Below, one piece after another: positions 25,124-33,339 of a stretch of DNA of 64,000 nt. The position numbers and the translations under genes are program-made. The notes below the pieces were generated by a model, which saw only the letters and a program-made list of their open reading frames with translations, was not told the DNA's origin and ran no database searches. The stretch spans positions 2,439,578 to 2,503,577 of the forward strand of contig NZ_JHEG04000001.1 of NCBI RefSeq assembly GCF_000760695.4, given 5' to 3'. Every line of letters starts with the position of its first letter. The first letter of the stretch is position 1. Origin of the DNA: Tolypothrix bouteillei VB521301. GTDB taxonomy: Bacteria > Cyanobacteriota > Cyanobacteriia > Cyanobacteriales > Nostocaceae.

Positions 25124-25163
25124 TATTTAACTAAGGTCATTATCTTTAAAAAATCAGTATTTC

Positions 25164-26171
25164 TTAACCAGATGTTAGGGTAGTTTCAGCACTTTGACGA
25201 ACGGAAGCATCTTTATCAAGCATTAACTTTTGCAGCACGCGAACAGGAGCGCTGGGATTACGGGCAACTGCATAGCGAACAGACCAATTGTCATCTTGTG
25301 CTAGCTTTTCAAAAAGATAGACTGGAGTATTTCGGTTCCAAGCAACACCTTCACGAGCTTTTTCAGCCTTATCTTCTGCTAAATATTCCAATATAGGAAT
25401 AGGGGTTCTCGGCATACAAGCAATTTTGTAACGGCTCGTTGGATCGCATCTTGACACCGCCAGTTTGGCACAATGTAATGGTGTATTTTGATTTGTGGCA
25501 ACAGCGATCGTGACATTGATATCATCATCTTGTGCTAACTTTTCCAATAGGTGTGGAGGAGTTTTGGAACTGTAAGCAGCACTGGCACGCAGTTCCCAAT
25601 TGTCGTCTAATGCCCACTTTTCTAAAAGAGAAACAGAAATGTTGGGGTTTTCGGCAACACTCATATGAACTACTAAGTTGCTTTGTAGGGCTAACTTTTC
25701 TAAAAGATGAAGAGAAAGGTTAGGCTGTTCGGCAATTCTGGCACGGGTGAAGGAGCTTTGATGGTTCACCAATTGCTCAAGCCAATCCTCAGGAATAAAA
25801 GTTGTGCTACTGATATGATAGTTAAGCAGACTTGCTAGAGTTTCTACAGGCATATTATTAAGGAAATTAGGAATTTCAAGCATTAGCAGAGAAAAGACAG
25901 GGTTGTTGAGCAGCTCTTTGGGAAACTTTTTTCCTAATTCCAATAATATTTCTGTTGGCGTATTAGGATTAGCTGTGACATGGCGACAAATCGTTATATC
26001 GCTACTCGTTGCTATTTTTGCGAGTAATTCTGCAGGAGCATTTGAATTGCTAGCTACAAGTTGTGCTAATTCAAGATTACAGGCAGCGAGTTCTTGCAGG
26101 CGATCGCGTGATGTGTTTTCGTCAATGGCTTCTTGTTGAAGTGTGCGAACATTTTCAGATGGAATTGTCAT
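25164..26171 (-). CDS. Leucine-rich repeat variant (LRV) protein
   Basis: A 335-residue protein made of about 24-residue repeats of the form (V/A)A.NPN(T/A)P...LLEKLA.DD..VR, for example VAENPNISVSLLEKWA, VATNQNTPLHCAKLAV and VARNPSAPVRVLQKLM. This is the LRV superhelix (Pfam LRV family), related to HEAT repeats, used as a protein-binding scaffold. The N-terminal Fe-S cysteines of the Azotobacter LRV protein are absent. It lies downstream of egtD on the same strand, 219 bases after its stop, with hairpin repeats between. No direct role in ergothioneine synthesis is implied. Confidence 0.85.
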   Translation of the reverse strand: MTIPSENVRTLQQEAIDENTSRDRLQELAACNLELAQLVASNSNAPAELLAKIATSSDITICRHVTANPNTPTEILLELGKKFPKELLNNPVFSLLMLEIPNFLNNMPVETLASLLNYHISSTTFIPEDWLEQLVNHQSSFTRARIAEQPNLSLHLLEKLALQSNLVVHMSVAENPNISVSLLEKWALDDNWELRASAAYSSKTPPHLLEKLAQDDDINVTIAVATNQNTPLHCAKLAVSRCDPTSRYKIACMPRTPIPILEYLAEDKAEKAREGVAWNRNTPVYLFEKLAQDDNWSVRYAVARNPSAPVRVLQKLMLDKDASVRQSAETTLTSG

Positions 26172-26204
26172 GCTTGACTTTTGGATTGTTTTCTATCTGA
26201 GTGC

Positions 26205-26345
26205 AGGAGGCGGAGCCACCGGATCGAGATGAGAACCCGCGAAGGCGGGTTTTGCCTGTGTAGCTGCGAATTCCATTCGCCCGTACATTCAATACAGGAG
26301 GCGGAGCCTCTAAGCAGGCATTCCCAGGCGGAGCCTGGGAACGAG
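26205..26345. repeat. Palindromic intergenic repeats (GGAGGCGGAGCC family)
   Basis: Two AGGAGGCGGAGCC units (26206 and 26299) and a CCCAGGCGGAGCCTGGGA palindrome near 26325 lie between egtD and the LRV gene. An AAGCTCCGCCTGGGAA relative stands at 51127. These are dispersed cyanobacterial repeats with strong secondary structure and may act as terminators. Confidence 0.65.
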
Positions 26346-26390
26346 GTCAACAAGAGTATGGAAACGCGGACAGATTCACTCCCAGTGGTA

Positions 26391-27425
26391 TTACCAATTC
26401 TTTTGACACAATATCAATCCAAACCACTGATTTTTATCAGTCCATACCTTTTGCGGGACTAAACCTTTTGCTTTCAATTCTTGCTGAATATTATTGAGGT
26501 CGAATTTGCGAGAAATTTCAGTGAGAATGGTTTCGTCTTGGTCAAAAGAAACTGTGAGGTTTAAAGCTTGTAGTTCAATGGTTTGCGATCGCAAACTGCG
26601 TAAATGCATTTCTATCTGATTTTGCGTTTCATTGTAAAAAGCCCAATGTTCAAATTGTGTTATGTCAAAATTTCCTTGATACAGCCGATTGAGATGTGCC
26701 AGCATATTTAGGTTAAATGCTGCGGTGACTCCTTGGCGATCGTTATAAGCAGCTTCTAACAAATGTTTTGGTTTTTGCAAATCTATACCAAGGAGGAAAT
26801 ATTCTCCTTCTTGTAAAGCATTAATGATTTGATTAAAAAACTCATCGCATTCTTGAGAATTTAAATTACCCAACGTACTACCGATAAAACAGATTGTTCT
26901 GGTAGGTAATTTGGTGGGTTCAAGCTGTGCCAACGCTAATTCATAGGTTCCAGCTAGGGCTTGAATTTTCAGTGTGGGGTACTCTGCTAGTAGTTGTAGG
27001 GCAGTACTTTCCAACATTCCAGCGCTGACATCAATTGGGACGTAGTGCAAATTATAACCAGCTTGATAATAGGCATCCAGTAGAATACGGGTTTTGGTAG
27101 AACTACCACTGCCAAGTTCTACCAATTCACAAGAACCCGTTATTTGAGCAATTTCACCAGCGCATTCTTGTAAAATTGCTGTTTCTGTTCGCGTTACGTA
27201 ATATTCTGGTAATTCACAAATTTGCTCAAATAGCTCAGAGCCTCGGTCATCATAGAAGTAACGAGGGGGTAAGGATTTAGTTCTTTGAGTTAATCCCTTG
27301 ACAACATCACTTCCTACATTAGAAGAAATAACCAAAGTTTGTTCCTGCAAACGCTGTATTTGCAAGCGTTCTTCGTGAGAATTTTGGGAAGTCTCTTTGC
27401 TACCGACAGCCTGAGATGTAGTCAT
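26391..27425 (-). CDS. egtD: L-histidine N-alpha-methyltransferase EgtD
   Basis: A 344-residue SAM-dependent methyltransferase. The family block PRYFYDDRGSELFEQI is at 54-69, followed by LPEYYVTRTE, and the SAM loop is ELGSGSSTKT at 103-112, then YVPIDVS and the GSTLGN motif. EgtD trimethylates histidine to hercynine, the first step of ergothioneine synthesis. egtB and egtC lie on the same strand further upstream but are separated from egtD by an exporter gene and a tnpB element. An ATG with the AGGA-like GGAGGATAA upstream fits a good ribosome-binding site. Confidence 0.93.
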   Translation of the reverse strand: MTTSQAVGSKETSQNSHEERLQIQRLQEQTLVISSNVGSDVVKGLTQRTKSLPPRYFYDDRGSELFEQICELPEYYVTRTETAILQECAGEIAQITGSCELVELGSGSSTKTRILLDAYYQAGYNLHYVPIDVSAGMLESTALQLLAEYPTLKIQALAGTYELALAQLEPTKLPTRTICFIGSTLGNLNSQECDEFFNQIINALQEGEYFLLGIDLQKPKHLLEAAYNDRQGVTAAFNLNMLAHLNRLYQGNFDITQFEHWAFYNETQNQIEMHLRSLRSQTIELQALNLTVSFDQDETILTEISRKFDLNNIQQELKAKGLVPQKVWTDKNQWFGLILCQKNW

Positions 27426-27608
27426 TTATCCTCCGTTGACTTGGGCGGTTGGAACTCTCAACTTGAATTCGCGTTGAGAGTGGTCTTTACAAAAATTTAA
27501 GCAGAAAGGCTGCCTTTTCTATTTAATGGTAGGATAAAGAAACTGCGATCGCTTATACACAATGACTGGTATTCTAGAAAAAATTTTTACTTTACCAAAA
27601 ATCTGGGT

Positions 27609-27755
27609 TTAAAGCCCCGTCCTTCTAGGACGGCTTTTCTTCAATTTCCGAATTAACTCGCGAATCACATCGCTTTGAGTGCGATTTGTTTCTTTGCAAT
27701 GCGCTACTAGTATCTCGTACTCTTCGTCTGAACACCGCACTGTTAATTTTTTCAT
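27609..27755 (-). CDS. Small ribbon-helix-helix protein of the tnpB element
   Basis: A 48-residue protein from the ATG at 27755. KKLTVRCSDEEYEILVAHC is the beta strand and first helix and TQSDVIRELIRKL the second helix of a CopG/MetJ-type DNA-binding fold. It is divergent from tnpB with 37 bases between the starts, so it may repress both genes. Its last codons (SRPRRTGL) are encoded by the left-end hairpin. Such a small ORF beside tnpB is a recurrent layout in cyanobacterial elements. Confidence 0.7.
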   Translation of the reverse strand: MKKLTVRCSDEEYEILVAHCKETNRTQSDVIRELIRKLKKSRPRRTGL

Positions 27756-27792
27756 GCCGTCATATTGCCGTCGATGGTGGTATAATAGTAGC

Positions 27793-28917
27793 ATGAAAAC
27801 ATTGAAGTTTAAGTTGTACGAACACAAGCGCAATAAGTACCTCAAGCGGATGATTAACGCTTCTGGGGTAATTTACAATCATTGCATTGCCTTGCACAAA
27901 CGATACTATCGTATGTGGGGTAAACACTTGAGTTGCACGAAACTTCAATCACACATTGCCAAGTTGCGGAAACGTAGTGAGTTTTGGCAGTCGGTAGGCT
28001 CTCAGGCAGTACAGGATATCTGTCAGCGCATTGAGAAGGCATACCAATTGTTTTTTAAGCACAACAAGAAGGGGGTTCGTCCACCGGGATTCAAGAAAGT
28101 CAAGAAATACAAATCGTTCACCCTAAAGCAAGCAGGGTACAAGTTTTTAGGTGGCAATAGAGTCAAGATTGGAAATCGAGTTTATCAATTTTGGAAGTCT
28201 AGAAGTTGGGAGGGAACGGTCAAAACACTAACCATCAAGCGCACACCTTTGGGTGAATTGTTTATGGTGGTTGTAGTTGACGGTGTAGTTGAACCAGAAA
28301 TCAAATTCACGACTGGTAGAATAGCGGGATTTGATTTTGGCTTAAAGACGTTTCTCACTTGCTCTGATGGTTCGAGTATTGAATCTCCTCAATTTCTCAA
28401 ACAGTCTCTCAGCACAATTAAAAAAGCTAGCAAACAGCATTCCAAAAAACTAAAAGGCTCATCCAACCGAGAAAGGGCCAGAAAAAATCTGGTACGCAAG
28501 TACGAGGATGTTTTAAACGCTAGACGCGATTGGTTTTGGCAACTAGCTCACAGTCTAACTAATAGGTTTGATGTGTTGTGTTTTGAAACGCTCAATCTCA
28601 AAGGAATGCAACGTCTTTGGGGGCGGAAAATATCAGACCTAGCTTTTGGAGAATTTCTACAAATTTTAGAGTGGATTGCCAAAAAGAAAGGCAATTCTGT
28701 CATATTTATAGATCGATGGTATCCGTCTACTAAAACTTGTTCTAGTTGTGGACACGTTCTAGAAAAGCTGGATTTGTCCGTCAGAGAGTGGCGCTGTCCG
28801 TCCTGTCAGTTAGTGAATGGGAGGGACGAAAATGCAGCTAAAAATATTTGTGCAGTTGGGGCATCAACTGTTGGGTTAGGTGATGTAAGACGGGCTGTGC
28901 CTGCAATCGCTGTCTGA
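27793..28917 (+). CDS. tnpB: TnpB RNA-guided endonuclease (IS200/IS605 OrfB)
   Basis: A 374-residue protein from the ATG at 27793; the frame upstream of it overlaps the antisense ORF and is not TnpB-like. The RuvC-like site is intact: D181 in GFDFGLKTF, E265 in CFETLNLKGM and D345 in NGRDENAAKN. The zinc finger has C316, C319, C335 and C338. TnpB uses an omega RNA from the element's right end to cut DNA matching the flanking guide, which keeps the element in place. All catalytic residues are kept, so it is probably active. Confidence 0.93.
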   Translation: MKTLKFKLYEHKRNKYLKRMINASGVIYNHCIALHKRYYRMWGKHLSCTKLQSHIAKLRKRSEFWQSVGSQAVQDICQRIEKAYQLFFKHNKKGVRPPGFKKVKKYKSFTLKQAGYKFLGGNRVKIGNRVYQFWKSRSWEGTVKTLTIKRTPLGELFMVVVVDGVVEPEIKFTTGRIAGFDFGLKTFLTCSDGSSIESPQFLKQSLSTIKKASKQHSKKLKGSSNRERARKNLVRKYEDVLNARRDWFWQLAHSLTNRFDVLCFETLNLKGMQRLWGRKISDLAFGEFLQILEWIAKKKGNSVIFIDRWYPSTKTCSSCGHVLEKLDLSVREWRCPSCQLVNGRDENAAKNICAVGASTVGLGDVRRAVPAIAV

Positions 28918-28957
28918 GCCTAGAATCCCCACGCCTTTAGGCTGGGGAGTATGTCAA
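28918..28957 (+). ncRNA. Candidate omega-RNA 3' scaffold at the right end
   Basis: The 40 bases after tnpB hold the right-end hairpin and AGTATGTCAA, where the omega RNA scaffold of TnpB elements normally ends. The guide would then be read from the bases just outside, which encode the C-terminus of the exporter at 28954. The 5' limit of the RNA, usually inside tnpB, cannot be set by eye. Confidence 0.45.
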
Positions 28958-30528
28958 CCATGTAGTTGCTTGCGAGGATTCTCAACCAAGAGTGCTGCCA
29001 TTATTGCACTCAACCAAGCCAATCCGGTACAAATTATCATTACCAATCTAAAAGTATCAACGAAAGCCAATTTGACAGCTGTTTCCACAGCATCCACATT
29101 TTCCGGTGCAACCCCGACAATTGGTGCTATCTGACCGAGTTGTCTGGCTTGAGATTGTAGTAGAAGCCGTGCAGCATTGGATAAGTGAATACAGGTTGTA
29201 TGCTCTTGTAACGAAAGCGAATAGGTAGACAGCGCTAGCGAACCAACTATTGCGATAGCCAGCACCCCAGCCGTTCGCGAGACTGCGTTATTAATTCCCG
29301 ATGCAGTTCCCGCATACTCTGTTCCCACTGAACCCATCACAGCAGTCGTCAACGGAGCCACTGTAATTGCCATACCCAAGCCAAAGACGACAATTCCCGG
29401 AAAGAATGTTGTCCAATATTCGGAAGCTCCGCGTGTCAACCCCACAAAAGCCATCAACAGAAACCCAAGCCCAGCAAGAAAAGGACCAACAATCAGTGGT
29501 ATGCGGGGACCGTAACGATCTGCCAACTGACCAGCCCAAGGAGACAATCCACTTAAGAGTAAGGCAAATGGCATATCTGCCAATCCAGCAATTGACTGGC
29601 TGTAACCCTGTGCTTGGACTAAGTTGAGACACAAGAAGAAAGTACCGACACTCAATGCTCCATAAAGAAATAAAGTTAACAAATTAGTCCCACTAAAGGT
29701 ACGTGACTTAAAAAGGTACAAAGGCATCATTGGATGGGCAGAACGTGCTTCGACTGAGATATAAGCCAATAGCGCGATCGCCCCACCACTTAGTGTTCCA
29801 TAAATGCGGGGATCGTGAATGCCAAAATCGTGTAGGGAAATAAAACCGTATGTCAAACCTGCCAATCCAAGGGTTGCAAGAATTGCGCCCAGGTAATCTA
29901 TTTTTACAGAAGCTTCTTCGTTCCGGCTTTCTGGAACTTTTAAGTAGAGGATGATTAACGTTGTGATTCCTATAGGTAGGTTGATTAGGAAGACCCCACG
30001 CCAAAATCCAGCCTCTGATAGCAAGCCCCCCAGTACAGGTCCGGCAACTGTCACAATTGTAGTTGCAGCCGACCACGTTCCGATCGCTCCACCACGATGT
30101 TCCGGTTCAAAATAGGCGGTGATGATAGCCAGACTACCGGGAATCATCATTGCACCTCCAATACCTTGCAAGATACGTGCTGCAATCAAAAATTTGGTAG
30201 TTGGGGCGAAACCACAAGCCAGTGAAGCCAGAATAAACAGGCAAATGCCAATTGCAAACACCTTTTTTCGCCCCAGTTTATCGCCAAGCGAACCGCCCAC
30301 TAAAATGAGAGCAGCGAGCATGAGTAGGTAGGCGTTGACAATCCACAGCAGTTCTACACCAGTTGCTCCAAGATTGCTCTGTAAAGCGGGGAGGGCGACG
30401 TTTAGGGCGGAAGCGTCGATAAAAGCCATGCTTGAGGCAAGAATTGTTGATAGTAGCACCCAATGCCCAACTTTATTTTGTACGGGACTTAGTGCATTTT
30501 CCTGCTGAACCAGCTTTGCTTCGACCAT
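28954..30528 (-). CDS. DHA2-type MFS exporter (14 TM, EmrB/QacA family)
   Basis: A 524-residue transporter from the ATG at 30528 (a start at 30558 is also open). It has AFIDASALNVALPALQ in TM1 (motif D1), GDKLGRKKVF (motif A), RILQGIGGA (motif B) and the motif-C region TIVTVAGPVLGGLL in TM5, then 14 TM spans. DHA2 pumps export drugs or metabolites by proton antiport. It lies between egtB and egtD on the same strand, so export of an ergothioneine-pathway compound is one possibility. The stop codon (TCA on the plus strand at 28954-28956) lies in the TnpB element's right end, so the original C-terminus may have been trimmed. Confidence 0.88.
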   Translation of the reverse strand: MVEAKLVQQENALSPVQNKVGHWVLLSTILASSMAFIDASALNVALPALQSNLGATGVELLWIVNAYLLMLAALILVGGSLGDKLGRKKVFAIGICLFILASLACGFAPTTKFLIAARILQGIGGAMMIPGSLAIITAYFEPEHRGGAIGTWSAATTIVTVAGPVLGGLLSEAGFWRGVFLINLPIGITTLIILYLKVPESRNEEASVKIDYLGAILATLGLAGLTYGFISLHDFGIHDPRIYGTLSGGAIALLAYISVEARSAHPMMPLYLFKSRTFSGTNLLTLFLYGALSVGTFFLCLNLVQAQGYSQSIAGLADMPFALLLSGLSPWAGQLADRYGPRIPLIVGPFLAGLGFLLMAFVGLTRGASEYWTTFFPGIVVFGLGMAITVAPLTTAVMGSVGTEYAGTASGINNAVSRTAGVLAIAIVGSLALSTYSLSLQEHTTCIHLSNAARLLLQSQARQLGQIAPIVGVAPENVDAVETAVKLAFVDTFRLVMIICTGLAWLSAIMAALLVENPRKQLHG

Positions 30529-30674
30529 GATTGCTTGTCTTTGTGTAGCGAAAATCACAGAAATTTTAACCTATGGGATGTTTGAGGAGCAAAGTCCCAT
30601 TGCGATCGCATTTCCTATTATATGCACCCAATATTTGATTGACGCTCTGCACAGCTGCCCCGCCCTAGCGCTTC

Positions 30675-31928
30675 TTACACGCGAGCACAGCGAAATCCTG
30701 CCAGGATTTGGCGCACGTGAGGATGATACCAGTTACGAAAACTACAGCGCAATGCCCAAGGACGTGTTGCCCAACTACCACCTTTTAAAACACGATGCTG
30801 TTGGTCAAAATAAACTTGAGAATACCCTATATAGGGGTAACTTTGGAAACCGGGGTAACTATCAAACCAAGTCGCTGTCCATTCCCAAACATTGCCTAGA
30901 GTATCGTACAAACCGTATGCACTCTGTCCGTTAGGAAAGGCATCGACAGGGGTTGTTCCTTTGTTGAAATTGTTATGATTGCAAACCTGTCGCGTGGGTT
31001 CTTGGTTTCCCCAAGAGTATAATAGACGACGCTTCAATTGAGCATCCCAACTAGCTGCTTTTTCCCACTCCGCCTCTGTAGGCAATCGTTTCCCTACAAA
31101 CCGTGCATAAGCTTCTGCTTCGTACCAACTGACACCACAAACAGGGTGTTTTTCCCGATCGCGATTGCTAGACCAGTAAAGTGGTTGTGTCACTTGCGCT
31201 GTTTGCAGCCATTCCCAACCCGCTTTTGACCACCATTGTGGATTCCGATAACCGCCTGCCTCCATAAATACTTTATACTGGCCGCAAGTTACCGGATAGC
31301 GATCGATCCAATATGTATCTAGGTACACCCGATGCGCCGAACGTTCGTTATCTAACGCATCCACTGAATTGTTTCCCATCTCAAACTCGCCTGCAGGAAT
31401 CTCAATCGTGTCAGGGGAGAGGAGGGGGTTGGGAGAAAAAATTTTACCTTGTCCCCGTGTCACCTTCTCCCCCTTATCCCTCTTCAGGATTTCTAACAAG
31501 AAGGTAGCAATTTCGCAGTGTTGACTTTCGTGTTGCAGTATGAAACGCCAAAGACGATCTTGTTTTTCTAAATGGGCTACTTCCAAATAGTGTAAAACTT
31601 TGTCTCTAACAACATTTAAGTAATAACGAGTTTCTTCCAAGCTGGGTAATTTGACTCGCTCTGTTTTTGGTAAGCCATCAGCAGCAAACAACTTTCGGTA
31701 CTGTGGAAACAAGCACGGAAAACCTGCAGTGCGTTCTAACAACCATAAGGACTCGGTGTAAGCTATATGCCCTAAATGCCAACCAACAGGGCTAAAGTCA
31801 GCATGAGCTTGCTGACAAAAGCTAACTTCATCAATTTCTTCAAATAGAGTGAGGGTTTTAGTGCGACATTGATGGTATGCACTACAAATGGTTTCTTTTA
31901 AATTAGATTTGCTCAATTCTGATATCAC
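30675..31928 (-). CDS. egtB: Hercynylcysteine sulfoxide synthase EgtB
   Basis: A 417-residue protein from a GTG start at 31928, chosen because GGAG lies six bases upstream (31935-31938) and the protein then begins where EgtB homologues do; the frame is open to 32075 inside egtC. The DinB-like half supplies the iron ligands H51 (WHLGH) and HESQHCE with H133 and H137. The C-terminal half is an FGE/sulfatase-type domain (IPAGEFEMG, RLPTEAEWEKAA, GNVWEWTATWF, LKGGSW). EgtB joins hercynine and gamma-Glu-Cys or Cys with oxygen. The start overlaps egtC by 26 bases. Around 31411-31482 there is an in-frame low-complexity insert (DKGEKVTRGQG). Confidence 0.92.
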   Translation of the reverse strand: MISELSKSNLKETICSAYHQCRTKTLTLFEEIDEVSFCQQAHADFSPVGWHLGHIAYTESLWLLERTAGFPCLFPQYRKLFAADGLPKTERVKLPSLEETRYYLNVVRDKVLHYLEVAHLEKQDRLWRFILQHESQHCEIATFLLEILKRDKGEKVTRGQGKIFSPNPLLSPDTIEIPAGEFEMGNNSVDALDNERSAHRVYLDTYWIDRYPVTCGQYKVFMEAGGYRNPQWWSKAGWEWLQTAQVTQPLYWSSNRDREKHPVCGVSWYEAEAYARFVGKRLPTEAEWEKAASWDAQLKRRLLYSWGNQEPTRQVCNHNNFNKGTTPVDAFPNGQSAYGLYDTLGNVWEWTATWFDSYPGFQSYPYIGYSQVYFDQQHRVLKGGSWATRPWALRCSFRNWYHPHVRQILAGFRCARV

Positions 31929-32691
31929 AATTTTCTCCAAAACTGAGGATGCTATTTTCTTCAAAAGGAATCCAGTTACCAGTAAATAGTGGTTCGGATG
32001 CAACAATCGTAGAGTTGGGAAAAGTTGGATCGTTACACAACCAGTAAAGAGATGGCGCAGGTGATTTCGTCCCAAAGCGAGAAGCTATGAGACGTTTTCC
32101 ATCACTGATAACGATATTGGCAAGGACATAGGTTTGATGGCTTTGTGCTAACTCTGCAAGGTGGAGCAATGTTGCGTGTAAAGCTTGCTCCAAACTTTTC
32201 CCTGGATTAGCTAACCACTGGTTGAGCACTAAAGCAAAAATATGTTCTGAGTCTGTATTTCCACCAATCCATTTATAAACTTCATCACTTAATTGATTGC
32301 GTATGGGTCTGTAGAGAGTTTGCCGGAATTTGTCAATTCTACCATTGTGTATAAATAACAGATTCTGATACTGGAATGGCTGAGAGTTGCTAAAATCTAA
32401 AGCTTGACCGGGGGTAGCACTGCGGACATAGGCGATCGCACATCCCGACTCTACATAACGACTGAGGCTTGGTAGATTAATATCATTCCAAATGGGGAGT
32501 GTATTTTTGTAGATAAATGGTTCTGTCTCTTGATAAGAATGATACCAACCAACACCAAAACCATCAGCGTTTACCACTCCTGAAAGCATTTCACGTGGTT
32601 TATAGCTTTGAACTATGAGTGAATGGTCGGGTTGATATAAGAGAGGTTCGAGAGAAGTGGGGGAACCAAGATAAGCAAGTAATCGGCACAT
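31903..32691 (-). CDS. egtC: Gamma-glutamyl hercynylcysteine sulfoxide hydrolase EgtC
   Basis: A 262-residue class II (Ntn) glutamine amidotransferase-like protein. The start at 32691 gives MCRLLAYLG, so Cys2 becomes the N-terminal nucleophile after Met removal; the longer frame from 32715 would block it. HNGRIDKFR and GNTDSEHIFAL are the usual substrate loops. EgtC removes Glu from gamma-glutamyl hercynylcysteine sulfoxide. Its presence suggests EgtB here uses gamma-Glu-Cys. It is the first gene of the egtC-egtB pair. No EgtE lyase gene is visible in the window. Confidence 0.92.
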   Translation of the reverse strand: MCRLLAYLGSPTSLEPLLYQPDHSLIVQSYKPREMLSGVVNADGFGVGWYHSYQETEPFIYKNTLPIWNDINLPSLSRYVESGCAIAYVRSATPGQALDFSNSQPFQYQNLLFIHNGRIDKFRQTLYRPIRNQLSDEVYKWIGGNTDSEHIFALVLNQWLANPGKSLEQALHATLLHLAELAQSHQTYVLANIVISDGKRLIASRFGTKSPAPSLYWLCNDPTFPNSTIVASEPLFTGNWIPFEENSILSFGENCDIRIEQI

Positions 32692-33034
32692 AAGCGGGGA
32701 ATTTGTTCTCCACAATTTGAAATTAAGTTGATTTGCTGAGAATTTCCTGAATTTCCAATAAATTTACAGTGCAATTTGCCCTGGAGCTTGCTTTTATTGC
32801 ATAATAAAAAAATTTTATGAAAAAACTTAATATAAATTAACATTATATCAACGTTACTTTAAATTTGTTCAAAATGCTCAGAAGTTTAAATACAGCTTAT
32901 GGCTAATTCAATCGCGGTCATTTTTCCTTATCGACATCATCAAACATGGGTCTTTGATGATGAACAAGTTGGGCTTGTCAGCTGCACAAAGCTGCTTGTC
33001 TCACTCGAAAATTTTTAAAACCCAAGCAGTATTG
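32692..33034. other. AT-rich region upstream of egtC
   Basis: It must contain the egtC promoter. No frame, repeat or clear -10/-35 pair was found. Confidence 0.3.
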
Positions 33035-33223
33035 GGCTCTGCCTCACTGTATAGTGAGCTACGGTGGTGTACACAAGTCTTATATAGTGCATTCATTGCG
33101 GTTTCGATCCCCCCTCACCCCCCTTAAAAAAGGGGGGAAATTCATTCCAATTCTTCCTTTTCACGATGTTTTATCTCTTTTCTAGAGATCTGTACACCAC
33201 CGTAGGTATAGTGAGGCAGAGCC
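33035..33223. repeat. MITE, 189 bp, with long terminal inverted repeats
   Basis: The left arm starts GGCTCTGCCTCACT and ends ACGGTGGTGTACA (33035-33073); the right arm TGTACACCACCGTAG...GGCAGAGCC (33191-33223) is its reverse complement apart from a six-base insertion (TGTATAGTGAGC against a shorter TATACC). Between the arms is a C-rich/G-rich hairpin (CCCCCCTTAAAAAAGGGGGG). There is no coding capacity. Confidence 0.8.
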
Positions 33224-33339
33224 TTACTGACTGTGTTCGCCTCTGGCTGAGAACGAAACAGTACTGAACGAGCAGTGCTATCCACATTCTCTCGCCTTGA
33301 CACTCCCTGTTCCTAAAGGGTCAGTAACTGATTGAGTTG

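Larger units (their letters stand above)
27605..28957 (+). mobile_element. IS200/IS605-type element carrying tnpB only (IS1341-like)
   Basis: The element has a left-end hairpin (27611-27637, AAAGCC..GTCC with GGACGGCTTT), a divergent ribbon-helix-helix ORF, tnpB, and a right-end hairpin (28927-28947, CCCCACGCC with GGCTGGGG) followed by AGTATGTCAA. Subterminal hairpins instead of inverted repeats and the lack of target duplication fit the IS605 superfamily. No Y1 transposase tnpA is present, so it depends on a helper. Ends are estimated from the hairpins and may be off by some bases. Confidence 0.8.

Noticed and set aside
32692..32715. Upstream start of EgtC
   Set aside because: It would bury the Cys that must be N-terminal in this hydrolase family.
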